From the NCBI RefSeq assembly GCF_005116645.1, contig NZ_SWCM01000004.1, forward strand, positions 62,001 through 126,000: a DNA stretch of 64,000 nucleotides, given 5' to 3'. The notes below the pieces were generated by a model that saw only the letters and a program-made list of their open reading frames with translations, searched no databases and was not told where the DNA came from. Both the position numbers and the translations under genes were made by a program. Positions 30,499 through 41,500 of this stretch are shown here, piece by piece. This DNA comes from Desulfopila sp. IMCC35006 (GTDB lineage: Bacteria > Desulfobacterota > Desulfobulbia > Desulfobulbales > Desulfocapsaceae). Position 1 is the first letter of the stretch, and every line of letters begins with the position of its first letter.

Positions 30499-33102
30499 CT
30501 ATCCAGTCAAGACAGAGCCATCCAAGTCTTTCTTGCTTCCTTTTTTTCTGAGAAATTTCAATGTCGTATCAATGATCTTGTTTTGTTTGTCATTTAAGTT
30601 TCTCGATTGTTTCTTTTTAAGCACCTCAAGAACGTCCTCAATCCTACGGTATGTATCGTGCGGATCATTTTCCTTGCTCAGAAACCCTGGATCATACCTT
30701 CTACGCTTTAACAAATAGAGGCATGTCAAAATGCAATTATTGAAAATAGTGCTAAAGTTATTTGCTTCGACTTGCCCATCAAGAATTTTCAAAACTCTAT
30801 TTACAATGGTATCCAATCGATTGTTTGGAATTACGTCTGAATGCAAAGCTGAGTCGCGAAAGCGAACAATATTTCTGCAAGCTCTTAGCCAATTGTTTAC
30901 ACCTTGAGTGCCCTGTTTAAGTCTTTGCTCAAGGGCTTTAAAGAACAATGCCATATCATCTGCTTTACAGAAGCATAAGCCTATCGTATGTAAATCTTCT
31001 TGTGATATTTGGGCTAATGTTCTATGTAAATTTTTTCTGGCATGGTTGATAATCACAGGCGGACAAGCCAAATACATCCAAGAGGCCGTTTGTTGAATTT
31101 GCTTTCTTTCTGCTAATGTTGTTTTGTCACTTACAAATCTAATAGCGCATTCGTTGGCAAAGAGCTTCATCAATGAAGGATCAGAAACACTATCAATATC
31201 GCCATCAGATGGACAAACTCCATAGTGACGAAAAATATCACCTTGAGGTGGACGCCCACGAAATTCATCATAAGAATCGGCCATTGGCCACTGATTAAAC
31301 TTTCCAGGTTCTCTGACCTCTCTCATAGCGTCTATTAAATCTTTTCCTCGCCCTAACTGTAGCTCTCTGATAGCGTCTTCAACATAAAATTGAGCATCTC
31401 TCCACATGTATTCCTCATGAACAACACGAGAAACTTCTGGTAGATAGGCCAAAGGAGGAGGGGCAGGCTCCTCACACTCTTCCATTGTTCGCCAATCAAG
31501 CCTGGAACTAAAAACACCTGTATTTACAGAATCAATGAAAACCCTAGCAAATCCTTGTCCTGGCTTGAGATGAGCGACTATTTTTACTTCTTCATCTATC
31601 GTCGTCTGTTTTGGAATTTCAGCGGTGACCCTACGAAAGAAGAACGTTTCTTTTCCTTCTGAGCGACGCAGAGTAAGAGTCAGTTTCTTTTCACCCTGTG
31701 TAATATTCAGACCACGAACTGGTTCTTTGGATTTATATTCTTTACCAGCCCTTACCGTTTTTCCTGCAACAAGACGCTTATAGGCATTTTCATAATCGCC
31801 TTTTGCATTTTTCCCATGATAATGAATGTCTATTGGTATAATTGTTTCAAGATATGATGGCAAATTATGTTCCAGCGCATATGCCGTAATGGCAGCTCCT
31901 TTCGCAGCTTCTTCTCCATTTGAGATGCTGGTTTCTCTGTCTTCCATAAATTTACTTAAGACAAATTCGCCCAATGAGCGATTTTCAGCAACTGGAATGT
32001 TTGTGCTGGAACCATCTACCACAACACCAAGGCACCTCTGCTGTGCGTTACCAGGAATTTTGGATAGTTGATTTTTGTAATTTTTCAACAAGAGATTTTT
32101 AAAGTCCTCAGGAAGCAAAATTGGGGTACTGGAAAATATTTCCTTCCAACCATCCAATCCCCCAAATAAACTCCTGGACGTCGGAGGGAAACCGTCTTTT
32201 ATGCAAGCCCTCACCCCACTGTACTGATCTTTACTCTCGGATTTTCTTCCCTCGATGTCACTGGAACTGGTTCCCCCAAAAACACTCCCCCAAATGTATT
32301 GCAATGAAATTTTCCTACTTGCCATTGCCAAACAAAAATTGACCCCCAGCCGTGGAAACTCTCCGCCACCTGCAACACGACTTCGAACTGGAACTAGCCA
32401 TATTTTCTCTTTGTAAAGCATCCCTCGTATTTCTATTGGCACAACCTCCCATCGATCAAATGCCATGGTAATAACAAGGAGATGGCCTAATGGAATCCCT
32501 TTTGCAGATTTAATATCCTCATTCAAAAATCTGTCTGCATTCTTTCTACACCACGACATTGCAACTGCAATCGGCCGTGGAATCAAAAAGGAACCACAAT
32601 TGTCTACCAATGCCTGTTGAGCTGCCTCTCCCAAACTATCGGGTATTACCGCCACCGTTCTTTGAGCACTATATTTCTGCTCCCAGACCTGAATAGAAGC
32701 AGCTATTAGTTTTTCAGCCGAAGAGCTGAGCCTCCTATGTCCGGTTGGATTCCAGGAAATATCTGTGTCGCCAAGAATACCTGAAAACCCGTGGCTTGAG
32801 AGACTGGCCAATTTCGTCCAGGCACAAACCAGCGGCACACGTCCTGTTCCGTTTTCGTAATCATCATTAACAGGAACCTGACTCTCTGGTGGCCAAAGGT
32901 CTCCAACACCCCTTCTATGTCTGTGAGCAGCAGGACCTACTATGATTGACTCACCTCGCAGTACCGGCAGCAACGCCGCAGGAGGACTACTGGCGGGGAT
33001 ACTACTCTCTGCTTCAGCGGGACCTGAAGAAACAGCCACGTGAGGAACACTTTGCGTAAGATCAATACCAATACAATTTGAATTTAAAGGCTTCATATTC
33101 AC
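30499..33102 (-). CDS. Degenerate Hsp70-like (actin-fold) protein of the CoCoNuT-like cluster
   Basis: An 867-residue protein. The phosphate-1 strand is recognisable (CIGIDLTQS, residues 10-18). The Hsp70 segment VAVIPDSLGEAAQQAL...LIPRPIAVAMSW follows near 150-185, and EEAAKGAAITAY near 395 corresponds to the adenosine-side helix. The glycine-rich phosphate-2 loop (DLGGGT in Hsp70) is replaced by ITMAFDRWEV, so ATP hydrolysis is doubtful. The C-terminal 400 residues are a helical domain unlike DnaK. Hsp70 homologues suspected of binding RNA are a published feature of CoCoNuT systems, which fits the neighbours here. It starts 1 bp after the McrC-like partner gene. The Hsp70 relation is visible but distant. 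Confidence 0.65.
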   Translation of the reverse strand: MNMKPLNSNCIGIDLTQSVPHVAVSSGPAEAESSIPASSPPAALLPVLRGESIIVGPAAHRHRRGVGDLWPPESQVPVNDDYENGTGRVPLVCAWTKLASLSSHGFSGILGDTDISWNPTGHRRLSSSAEKLIAASIQVWEQKYSAQRTVAVIPDSLGEAAQQALVDNCGSFLIPRPIAVAMSWCRKNADRFLNEDIKSAKGIPLGHLLVITMAFDRWEVVPIEIRGMLYKEKIWLVPVRSRVAGGGEFPRLGVNFCLAMASRKISLQYIWGSVFGGTSSSDIEGRKSESKDQYSGVRACIKDGFPPTSRSLFGGLDGWKEIFSSTPILLPEDFKNLLLKNYKNQLSKIPGNAQQRCLGVVVDGSSTNIPVAENRSLGEFVLSKFMEDRETSISNGEEAAKGAAITAYALEHNLPSYLETIIPIDIHYHGKNAKGDYENAYKRLVAGKTVRAGKEYKSKEPVRGLNITQGEKKLTLTLRRSEGKETFFFRRVTAEIPKQTTIDEEVKIVAHLKPGQGFARVFIDSVNTGVFSSRLDWRTMEECEEPAPPPLAYLPEVSRVVHEEYMWRDAQFYVEDAIRELQLGRGKDLIDAMREVREPGKFNQWPMADSYDEFRGRPPQGDIFRHYGVCPSDGDIDSVSDPSLMKLFANECAIRFVSDKTTLAERKQIQQTASWMYLACPPVIINHARKNLHRTLAQISQEDLHTIGLCFCKADDMALFFKALEQRLKQGTQGVNNWLRACRNIVRFRDSALHSDVIPNNRLDTIVNRVLKILDGQVEANNFSTIFNNCILTCLYLLKRRRYDPGFLSKENDPHDTYRRIEDVLEVLKKKQSRNLNDKQNKIIDTTLKFLRKKGSKKDLDGSVLTG

Positions 33103-33103
33103 T

Positions 33104-34798
33104 CTAGCATGCCATATCTATAGCGAGCTGAATTCCCGTTTTAAAATCCTCGATGAGGTTTTCAAATTGAGCAGAAGAGGTCAGGTCAATATTAAATGGT
33201 ATTTTTAATGCTACTGTTTCAGATTCTCCGGACGATGGCCAAATGTCTACTCCCACACCGGGCACCTCTGAGGAGCCCCTGCCCTCAGTAATTAACATTA
33301 GGCCGTAACATCTGTATGGAATTCTTGTGTATCGATGAAGATCTGAAGATAAATTTCTAAGCGCTAAACCTGCACTATTTATCATTGCAGGAATGTGCGC
33401 TGATGGTCCTGTCCAATAAACAAACCATACGATAACTAATGTTTCGCTTTTCGGCCAATACAGCACTTGGTCACACCCAACGCTACCAACGTGGGGAGCG
33501 AAATCAAATGGCGGGTTCTCAGTCCAATCAGTTGAATTGGTCGAGATGTCTCTTGAGTCAACAACAAAACAAGTTCCTCCTTGAGTCTCAAAAGGACCTG
33601 GTGCTACAGGTGTCTCGGCCCACGCACCATACTCCCCCTCCATGCGATAATAAGCGGTACTAACATAATTTTCTGTGTAGAACTCAGTCATGGTGCAGAA
33701 CATTAGTTGTCGTGCTGATTCTGACCATAAGTTCCTTTGCCACTCCCAGGCATCGTCAAACACTTGCTGCTCTCGTAAGAGTTTTTTATATGTTTTATGG
33801 ACTTTTGAATATCGTGCGTCCATCTGAAGAGTATAGTTGGGTCGAACAGGGTGGTGCAGGTGGTCTGCCGCAACCTCCTTTAGGCTTTCTACCGCTTGCC
33901 ACTCCGAACAACGCCTGTTACATCGGGTGACAAGCTTCACCCTATTGCTTTGTAAGTGATGTCTATTGGTGGCAGCATAACTCCAGGCTCGTTCTATCAT
34001 ACGCCCTATCACCCAGATGAAAACACGGTTTTCCAAGGTGTCTCGTGACTCAACCCGCTGTACCGCTAAGAGTTCCTGCCTGGAACCTGCTTTTTCATAA
34101 ATCGTTCGCCCTGGTCGTCTGGCGAAATCTCTGATACAAGCAGAATCAAGCTCCTGAATTCGTCCTAGGCTAGTATATTGTCTTTGGCGCAATAAGATAT
34201 GTCTCGGCTGGTTTGCAATTGTCTCAAATAAGCGGAGAAGATCGCTATCCTGGGCAAGCAGCACAATAAGTGCCATAATGGCTTCATCATCTTTATTGCT
34301 TATCCAAACTTTTCGAACCGCGGACCAGTTACGACGTATGATGCTCTTTGTCTTTTCCTCCATTTCATCCAGATCGAGACCATTATCTGAAAGTTCCCTG
34401 AAACAGTGGATCTGCCAGTCAATAAAACCCTCGACACTACGACCAAATGGATTTTCGTGTTTGCTAGAAGGCCTGCCAACAATATCAGTTTGAATTATTT
34501 CATGACTGATATTGTTCAGAGATATCTTTGTAGATAAAGAATGAGGTGCATTATTAGGTTTAGGGTCGGTAGGGAGTTGAAAAGATGAATAGATCTTCCC
34601 ATCCCAGCGAAAAGGGAATGAAACACGCGGCAAGGGTTTATTCTTACGACCGAATTTAGGGGGGAAATTTGCTGGCACTATGAGCCGAGGACAACACAGT
34701 CCAGAGATAGTCGACTCTCTTTTATCACCATTTATTGTTGATAAAAGAGAGGTTTGCTCCTGGATCCCCCATGGGGTTAAAGAAAGCAATGGCCCCAT
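33104..34798 (-). CDS. DUF2357/McrC-like partner of the membrane McrB-like ATPase
   Basis: A 564-residue protein. The segment VESRDTLENRVFIWVIGRMIERAW (about residues 249-272) matches the DT-ENR signature seen in DUF2357 and McrC proteins. Downstream, a core that would correspond to the PD-(D/E)XK nuclease keeps an Asp (GCDQVLYW), but the following strand (TLVIVWFVYW) lacks the (D/E)xK pair, so the nuclease may be dead. It overlaps the McrB-like gene by 1 bp, the usual McrB-McrC order. In CoCoNuT systems the McrC homologue pairs with a coiled-coil McrB. The family call is from one strong motif and synteny. Confidence 0.6.
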   Translation of the reverse strand: MGPLLSLTPWGIQEQTSLLSTINGDKRESTISGLCCPRLIVPANFPPKFGRKNKPLPRVSFPFRWDGKIYSSFQLPTDPKPNNAPHSLSTKISLNNISHEIIQTDIVGRPSSKHENPFGRSVEGFIDWQIHCFRELSDNGLDLDEMEEKTKSIIRRNWSAVRKVWISNKDDEAIMALIVLLAQDSDLLRLFETIANQPRHILLRQRQYTSLGRIQELDSACIRDFARRPGRTIYEKAGSRQELLAVQRVESRDTLENRVFIWVIGRMIERAWSYAATNRHHLQSNRVKLVTRCNRRCSEWQAVESLKEVAADHLHHPVRPNYTLQMDARYSKVHKTYKKLLREQQVFDDAWEWQRNLWSESARQLMFCTMTEFYTENYVSTAYYRMEGEYGAWAETPVAPGPFETQGGTCFVVDSRDISTNSTDWTENPPFDFAPHVGSVGCDQVLYWPKSETLVIVWFVYWTGPSAHIPAMINSAGLALRNLSSDLHRYTRIPYRCYGLMLITEGRGSSEVPGVGVDIWPSSGESETVALKIPFNIDLTSSAQFENLIEDFKTGIQLAIDMAC

Positions 34799-37125
34799 TA
34801 ATTGTATTCCTCGGATCTATCAAGCCCTCTCCATATAAATCCTTTTTCTTCTGATTCTGCCCCTTTTTTGAATGCCTGAAATAAGTCCTGATCTCCACAC
34901 TCACTGATAACTGATTGAATCTCTTTTAGTGGCTGGGCGGCCTGACCAATTTCAATGCCGCGAAGCTTAGGCATAATCCTCTGTTCGATCTGATCAGCCA
35001 TTGCCAGATTAATCCTATTGGGAATCCAGCTCGGATAGTTTGCAATATATCTTTGTATCGCCTGTGCAACTCGATGCCCAAATGGTCGATCCAATTGTTC
35101 CATCGCATCATTAAGCTTGTTGATCCAGCCATTGACTCTATCTTTGTCCTGAGACAGTAAGTCTGTTTTCAAAAATGTTTTCCATTGCTCAAAGGTTAAG
35201 CCAGCTTTAGTTTGCGGTATAGGCCGCATAATCTCCTGCGCAGAGATACGCTTTGGACGTCCGAACCTCAGAACACAAGATCTATCGAGGACTTTATCAG
35301 ACAATGCCTGGGTCGTTTCATCTTCATTCATCGTCCCTGAAAACAAAACATTTTGGCCTGGGAACAACCTGATTGGTTTTTCACCTTCAGCTAAGCTTCC
35401 CATCTCAAGGGAAATTTCGGCTTTTGCTCTTTCTTCAGGATTAGTGAGATCAATTCCCCGCCTGGTCTCAAGGCGGCTTAAGAACTCACTAAAATAATAT
35501 TCAACGCGAGCGAGGTTCATCTCGTCTAAAAGAACAAGTAACATTCGGTCGGAGCGATCGTGCTTCCACCCCTCGGGCAAAGGCCATTGCGGTCTGTTGA
35601 ATTGTTCAAATTGTACCATTGCCCGAGCAAGTTCTGTTGCTTTATACCGCTCTTCAAGATAGTTATAGAAGCCAAACAAATCCTGCGGGCTATCCCAACG
35701 TGGCTGGACTGCGAGAATAACAGAATGTATCCCCATACCTTCAGCATATCGTCTTGGAAGCTCACTCTTACCTGTACCACTGATTCCTGCCAGGACAACC
35801 AGTGGTGAGATATCATTGACTTTCAGAGCAGTATGAAAAGCATTCAATACTCGCTCGGGAAAATACAAGTTTTGGGATTTGATATAGTCGGATGTGTTTC
35901 TGAGCATCACCTGCTCACTAGGCATACTAGAAGCAGGTGTTAGAACAGGGAATGTCACTGGGTGCCATAGATCTCGGTATTTGGTTCCACCATCAACACC
36001 TTCATCAACACCAAGTGACTTATTATATTTTTTTGCTAAAACCTTGAGGGTTGCGATCGAAGCATTCAGCGAGGTCTCTTCAGATTTCAGTTTTTCGACC
36101 GCCTCACGACTTTCTTGAATTTTCGATACAATCTGTTTTTCTATGTCTTGTTTTCCTGCCAGCGTTCTCTCAATCTCAACTAATGCATCTCGCTTACTAC
36201 GAAGTAATTCTTTTACCTCACCAACTTGCCGATCTACATTCCCAAATTCATTTATTTTATTTTTAATTTGGCTATCAAGGTCTTGAATTTGTTTTTCAAA
36301 ATCGCTTATTTTATTTTGTAGATTCTGGATATCTATAGAATAACCTTTTACTTTTCGAGCTGCTTCGTCTTCAAATCTCTGCTGAATAGCCACTTCATTT
36401 CTAGTCTCATCCAGAACCTGTTTCAATTGGAGCATCTTCTGATTCATCAGATCGATCTCTGTCTCACGCTCCCTTAATGTTTCAACCTTTTTTCTTAATG
36501 TATCGTATTCATATCTAAGGGACTCAACCTCGTTTTTAACTTCTCTCAATCCGTGTTCCAAACCCCGCAGCTCAGAGCTTTTCTGCTCCTGCAATGCAGT
36601 AAGGCGATTGCACTCTTTTTCCCTCTCATTAGCTTCTGAAATAGATTGGTCAATACTCTGTACCAGGGTCGCCTTTTTACTCTGAAGTTGTTCTATATAT
36701 TTTCCCGAGTCACTAATTTCCTGTTCTAGCTTTTGACATTTTTCTGACAACAAATGTTTTTTATTTTCAAAACTACCCACTTCATCCCGCAAAGATCGAT
36801 TGAATTCTTCGTTTCTCGCACATTCTTGCTCTAATCTCTGTAGCTCGGCACGTATAATCTCTTGTTCATTCCGCTCAGCTGACACGTTTTGCAGTTCGTC
36901 TTTTTGTCCAGTTAACCAATCTCGGATAGCGTCTTCATCCTTCCTCAATTGTTCTACTCTACCAGCAAGTTCAGCAGCATTACTCCCATCACCAACAACA
37001 GCCTGGAGTCTTTTGCGGTAATAGATGTATAGAAACATCGCAATCAATATCACCATTACGCCAACTGCTGATGAAAAAGCCCAAACTGACAACGGTATTA
37101 TTTCTTGAAAATTTAAAGAATCCAT
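34798..37125 (-). CDS. Membrane-anchored coiled-coil McrB-like AAA+ ATPase
   Basis: A 775-residue protein. An N-terminal membrane segment (about 10-33, WAFSSAVGVMVILIAMFLYIYYR) is followed by roughly 320 residues of heptad-rich coiled coil (about 50-375). A C-terminal AAA+ module has Walker A LAGISGTGKSELP, Walker B LLVLLDEMNLARVEYYFSEFL and sensor SGTMNEDETTQALSDKVLDR. The DEMNLARVEYYF form and the late sensor are typical of the McrB/MoxR side of AAA+ proteins. A coiled coil joined to a McrB-type motor is the defining trait of CoCoNuT systems. The membrane anchor suggests that the complex works at the inner membrane. The gene lies 48 bp after the coiled-coil gene upstream. Confidence 0.85.
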   Translation of the reverse strand: MDSLNFQEIIPLSVWAFSSAVGVMVILIAMFLYIYYRKRLQAVVGDGSNAAELAGRVEQLRKDEDAIRDWLTGQKDELQNVSAERNEQEIIRAELQRLEQECARNEEFNRSLRDEVGSFENKKHLLSEKCQKLEQEISDSGKYIEQLQSKKATLVQSIDQSISEANEREKECNRLTALQEQKSSELRGLEHGLREVKNEVESLRYEYDTLRKKVETLRERETEIDLMNQKMLQLKQVLDETRNEVAIQQRFEDEAARKVKGYSIDIQNLQNKISDFEKQIQDLDSQIKNKINEFGNVDRQVGEVKELLRSKRDALVEIERTLAGKQDIEKQIVSKIQESREAVEKLKSEETSLNASIATLKVLAKKYNKSLGVDEGVDGGTKYRDLWHPVTFPVLTPASSMPSEQVMLRNTSDYIKSQNLYFPERVLNAFHTALKVNDISPLVVLAGISGTGKSELPRRYAEGMGIHSVILAVQPRWDSPQDLFGFYNYLEERYKATELARAMVQFEQFNRPQWPLPEGWKHDRSDRMLLVLLDEMNLARVEYYFSEFLSRLETRRGIDLTNPEERAKAEISLEMGSLAEGEKPIRLFPGQNVLFSGTMNEDETTQALSDKVLDRSCVLRFGRPKRISAQEIMRPIPQTKAGLTFEQWKTFLKTDLLSQDKDRVNGWINKLNDAMEQLDRPFGHRVAQAIQRYIANYPSWIPNRINLAMADQIEQRIMPKLRGIEIGQAAQPLKEIQSVISECGDQDLFQAFKKGAESEEKGFIWRGLDRSEEYN

Positions 37126-37173
37126 TTTATGTCCATTTATAATTGAAGCATTTTCTTATAAAATCCTGTTGAT

Positions 37174-38574
37174 TCACTCGGCTGGCGAATCAGTTTTTGA
37201 CCGCTCTTTTTTTATATCCTGAGTACGAGCTGCTAGTTCTTCTAGTGCTTGTTTCACACCATTAATTTTCAGCGAAATGTCAGTAACATCTTTTTCAAGT
37301 GAACCAAAAGAGAGATTCATTCCAGCAATTTTTCCATCAAAACTACTCTGAACAGCAGTAACTCTTTCAGAAAGTTTTTTATTAAGTTCTTCAATTTCAC
37401 CTAGAATCTTCTGGAAAGCAAATGACTGCGCTTTCATATCCGGCAAATCAACTATCTTTTGTAAATATTTGTCAATCTTTTCCCCTTGAGAGGCTACACT
37501 TGTAACTGCAACAGTGAATTGTTTATTGGTTTGTGCAAGCTCTTGACCAGTTGTTGCTACCTGCTCCAAGTTACTTTTCATGGTCTTTGCATTTGCGCTG
37601 ACCTGTGCTTGATCAACTTCTAAATTTGTCGCAGATTCTTTAATAGCCTCTGCAATACTTTTCATTTGTCCGGAAGTTGTTGCTATACTTTCAACCTCAG
37701 ATTTATATTCTTTACTTTGTCCTTTAAGGCCCTTAATTTCTTCTGTAATAGCAGCATTCGATTGTGCAAAAATTTTTGCATCATTTGTTAGATTGCTAGC
37801 CTGTGAGGACAATTGATCTTTCTCAACTGTAATACCAACGATTACCTCTTTAAGATCTTTGATCCTTTCACCAGCACTTGACTGTGTTTCATCCATTTTT
37901 TTGGCGAATTCTGCCAGTTGTTCTCTTAAGGCTTCAAAGCTACTATTCGCGGCAGAGACCTCCTTGATGTATTTTTGCTGATCTTTTAATCTCACTTCTG
38001 CTGCAAGAATATTCTCTTCTGTAGTCCTCAATTGTTGCCTTTTTTCTATTATTTCCTGTTCTAAACTTTTTTCCTCTACGCTCAACTCAGCGACCATTTT
38101 TTGAAGCTTGTCTTTCTCTTTTTGTAGAGTTTGTTTTTCATTACTGAGTTCCGCTACGGTTGTTTGAGCAGCATTTCGTCTTTCAATAACCTCTGTTTTT
38201 AAGGCCACTAATTTACTCAGTTCCTCTTTGTTTTTTTCGATCCTCTCATTGCTTGCAGCAGTTTCTTTTAAGGCATTATCCTTTCTTTTCTCAAGTGGTA
38301 CAATTTGTTGAGTAAGTATTCGCAGCCTCTCCTCTTTATCCTCTACATCTCGGATTATTTTTTCATAGGACTCATATTTGGTTTTTAGTATTTCAATCAC
38401 GGCTTTTTCTTTTTGCAGCGAAAATACCTTAACACCAACTATAACATTGAAAACCAACACAACCCCTACCATCAAAACCAGAAACCAGGTTGATGGAAAA
38501 AACGTATCAAGTGTCTTTTTATTGCTCGTTTGCTTACTACTTTGAGAACTATCATCTTGGTCACGGTCAATCAT
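37174..38574 (-). CDS. Membrane-anchored long coiled-coil protein
   Basis: A 466-residue protein with a short charged cytoplasmic start, a membrane segment (about 29-52, TWFLVLMVGVVLVFNVIVGVKVF) and then almost continuous heptad repeats rich in Glu, Lys, Gln and Thr. The C-terminal half (SSFDGKIAGMNLSFGSLEKDVTDISLKI) resembles the helical bundles of chemoreceptor-like or SMC-like proteins. It has no enzyme motif. It overlaps the helicase gene by 4 bp (ATGA), so the two proteins are made together. It is probably a structural or sensing partner of the McrB-like ATPase, which carries its own coiled coil and anchor. Confidence 0.75.
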   Translation of the reverse strand: MIDRDQDDSSQSSKQTSNKKTLDTFFPSTWFLVLMVGVVLVFNVIVGVKVFSLQKEKAVIEILKTKYESYEKIIRDVEDKEERLRILTQQIVPLEKRKDNALKETAASNERIEKNKEELSKLVALKTEVIERRNAAQTTVAELSNEKQTLQKEKDKLQKMVAELSVEEKSLEQEIIEKRQQLRTTEENILAAEVRLKDQQKYIKEVSAANSSFEALREQLAEFAKKMDETQSSAGERIKDLKEVIVGITVEKDQLSSQASNLTNDAKIFAQSNAAITEEIKGLKGQSKEYKSEVESIATTSGQMKSIAEAIKESATNLEVDQAQVSANAKTMKSNLEQVATTGQELAQTNKQFTVAVTSVASQGEKIDKYLQKIVDLPDMKAQSFAFQKILGEIEELNKKLSERVTAVQSSFDGKIAGMNLSFGSLEKDVTDISLKINGVKQALEELAARTQDIKKERSKTDSPAE

Positions 38575-41500
38575 TTTTCACTCCAAGTTGTCACAATTTT
38601 TTCTACGCAACCATTGAGATCCTCTCTCAGCTGATAAACCCAGAATCTCATTACAATCCATCCCATTCCATGTAACTGAATATCGCGCCAGACGTCGTCT
38701 TTCTTTCTCGAACCATCCCTGTTTCGATGGTACCTATCGCCGTCTACTTCTATATCAATTTTTCTAGACTTATTTTGATTACCTACAAGTGCCATGTCGA
38801 GTCGGCGTCCAGTAACAGGGTATTGGGGAATCGGCACCACACCCTTTTCGACAAGTGCCTTATATAGTATTTCTTCCCACGGTGATTCATGTGGATGCCA
38901 CTTACCTTTTTCTTCTGGCCTGCTATGCTGTTGAGGTGGTCTAGCCAGATTTTGAATATGCTTGATACCACAACTTTCTGCCCATGTAAGGTTACCAAGA
39001 ACATGCAAAACCGCTCTGGCACGGCTAACCGCAACATTGAATAAATTTCCGGTTTCTCTGAGAAATTCACGAGATCCTCGTGGCATGTTGGGCCCGGCGC
39101 ATAGGCTAAAGATCATCACATCTTTTTCATCACCTTGGAAGCCGTGAGATGTGTCGACATGAAGACGAACTCTGCCTAACTCATCGAAATTTAAACCATA
39201 TTGGTAAATCGCATCCTGAATTCGATTAGCTTGCTGTCGAAATGGAGTAACAATACCCAGGGTGCCTTGAAAATTAATATCCTTAAGAATTTTCTCAATC
39301 AATTCAACTACTGCTGCGACCTCTTCAGCACAGTAACATCCACCGCCGCCTGCGGATTTCACTTCTCCGTTTATATGGGTCCAGTTAATTCCAATTGGGG
39401 TACCGGTAGGAGCTTTCAGCCTTGAAGAATCTGTCGCGACATTTAATTTCCCACTATAGAAGGTAGAATTCGAGTATTGGGCGATCGAATCAGCACTTCT
39501 GTATGTGGAACTTAAGAAGGCGGGTTGTATTTGTGATGCCTGTGCAAAAAGATCATAAAGTGATGTCTCCGTGTATGAGTATTTTAAATCCTCAAATTTG
39601 GACAGCCCGACCCTCTTTCTAAGCAGCGTTTCCTTGGAAATAGAGATTTTGGATGTATGCGTTAACTGGTTTGGATCACCAACAACCGCTGCTCTTTTTG
39701 CTCGAAATAAAATTGGTATTGCCGAAGGGATGTCAGACTGGCTAGCCTCATCTATTATAGCCAAGTCAAACATACCTGGCACAAGTGGTAATCTGGATCC
39801 TATTGAAAGATTGGTTACTGCCCAACTCGGAAAATGACCCAACAAAATAGGGGTAATACTCGATACGATTTCACTGATTTTCTTGCGATCATGTTCATCT
39901 ACAAATCCACTACGCTTTGCCTTAAGCGCAACCTTTAATGATGCCAGTTCCTCTCTAAGAATTGTGCCAGGCTGTAAGCCATTTCGTCTATCAAGATCCA
40001 GTGCCAAGGCATCTGTTGCTAAATTAGCAATTCGCTCACTTACGGCTTCAATCGAAGCTGTGAGACTTTCGAAATTGGGATATTCCTTTTGCTGCAACAC
40101 TAATGGAGTAATTTTCCCCTTTAAGTCCGCATAATCAGCTGCTAATACCAGCAGCTTTATTAAATTTTTCTTTGAGGCTGGGTTTTTGATCAGTTCAAGA
40201 ATTGGCAACTTCAGGCCATGCTTATAGTCATTTAGCTTCGAGCGCACATACAACCACTTTGGAAACGTCAATGTTAAGTATGAGCTTTTTAGAACCCTCA
40301 TTAATATGGCGTGAAAATCTCTGTTGGAGTCATGCAATGAAACGATTTGATTTAGCCTTCTTATGCTGCCGACAGGAAATCTGGCATATGCTTCAGCTAA
40401 AACATTCACCACTTCGTTGGGAATCTGATCTGCCAATTCTGCCAGTTGCTCTTCGTACTCTCCTAACTCATCACGAAGAGCTTGCACGGCATAAGCCAAA
40501 TCAGCTTCTTTTCCTCTTTTCTCAAGCAAAGAGTTGAGATTGACACTTATTTTTTCAAAGCGATCCTTGGCAATTACGTCGTAATTCGCTGAAAGTATTT
40601 CTTTAATTGCAGTCGAGAAAGTATATCTTAGATTTGGATCCTCTTTGGAATTGGTTCGAACAATTAACGGTCTGTCCCCCTTATCTCTCAACCTGTTAAC
40701 AACTGCATCTATTGCTTTATGATTTCTACTCGCAAAAATAGTCGTCTTGTTTGCTAACCTGGCATTTGCAATTCCACTACAGACTACTTGGCTTTTTCCG
40801 GTGCCTGGTGGTCCAGTAATGACAGACAAATTGCGTGACATCAGAGCAGCAACAGCTTGTCTCTGGTCAACATTCATTAAATCAGTATCAAAGACACAAG
40901 ATTCGTGATTTTTTCCTTCAGAGCTTGGTGCAATATTTTCCTCCGTTCCATCACGAAATAGGTACTGTAATGCTGTTGTGTCCAATATTAAATCATCTGT
41001 TTTTTCAATCGCGGTAAGTTCATCCAATAATTTCTTGGTGAATCTTGTCCTACTCCCTATCATTATCACCGCTTTATTGTAGATCCCCGTTTCAAAAGGT
41101 GTCTTCAAAGGTTCAGATGAAATTTCGTCGATTTGTAGGGGCTCTTTGATTTTTTTAGAGAGAAATGTTGAAAGAGTAGTTGCAAGTGTCCTAAGATCAG
41201 GTACTCCATGCCCTTGATCATAATCGGCAACGTCATCATTATCATTCGAACTGTTTATAAGTCCACAAGCAGATAGAAAATTTCGTTGTTGTTCATGTGA
41301 TGAGAAAGCATATTTCAACCAATCCAGGCATAATTCTGGCCGATTACTTAATGTGGAGAAAGTCAACCCGCCATGACTGAAGTTTGCTTTCAAAATATAT
41401 TGAAATACAGGGCGGATTATTGCGACTTCGGGCTCATTTTCTTTCTTGATGTATACACACTGCAGCGGATAACCCAAAACAACTACAGTGCTATCTCCAG

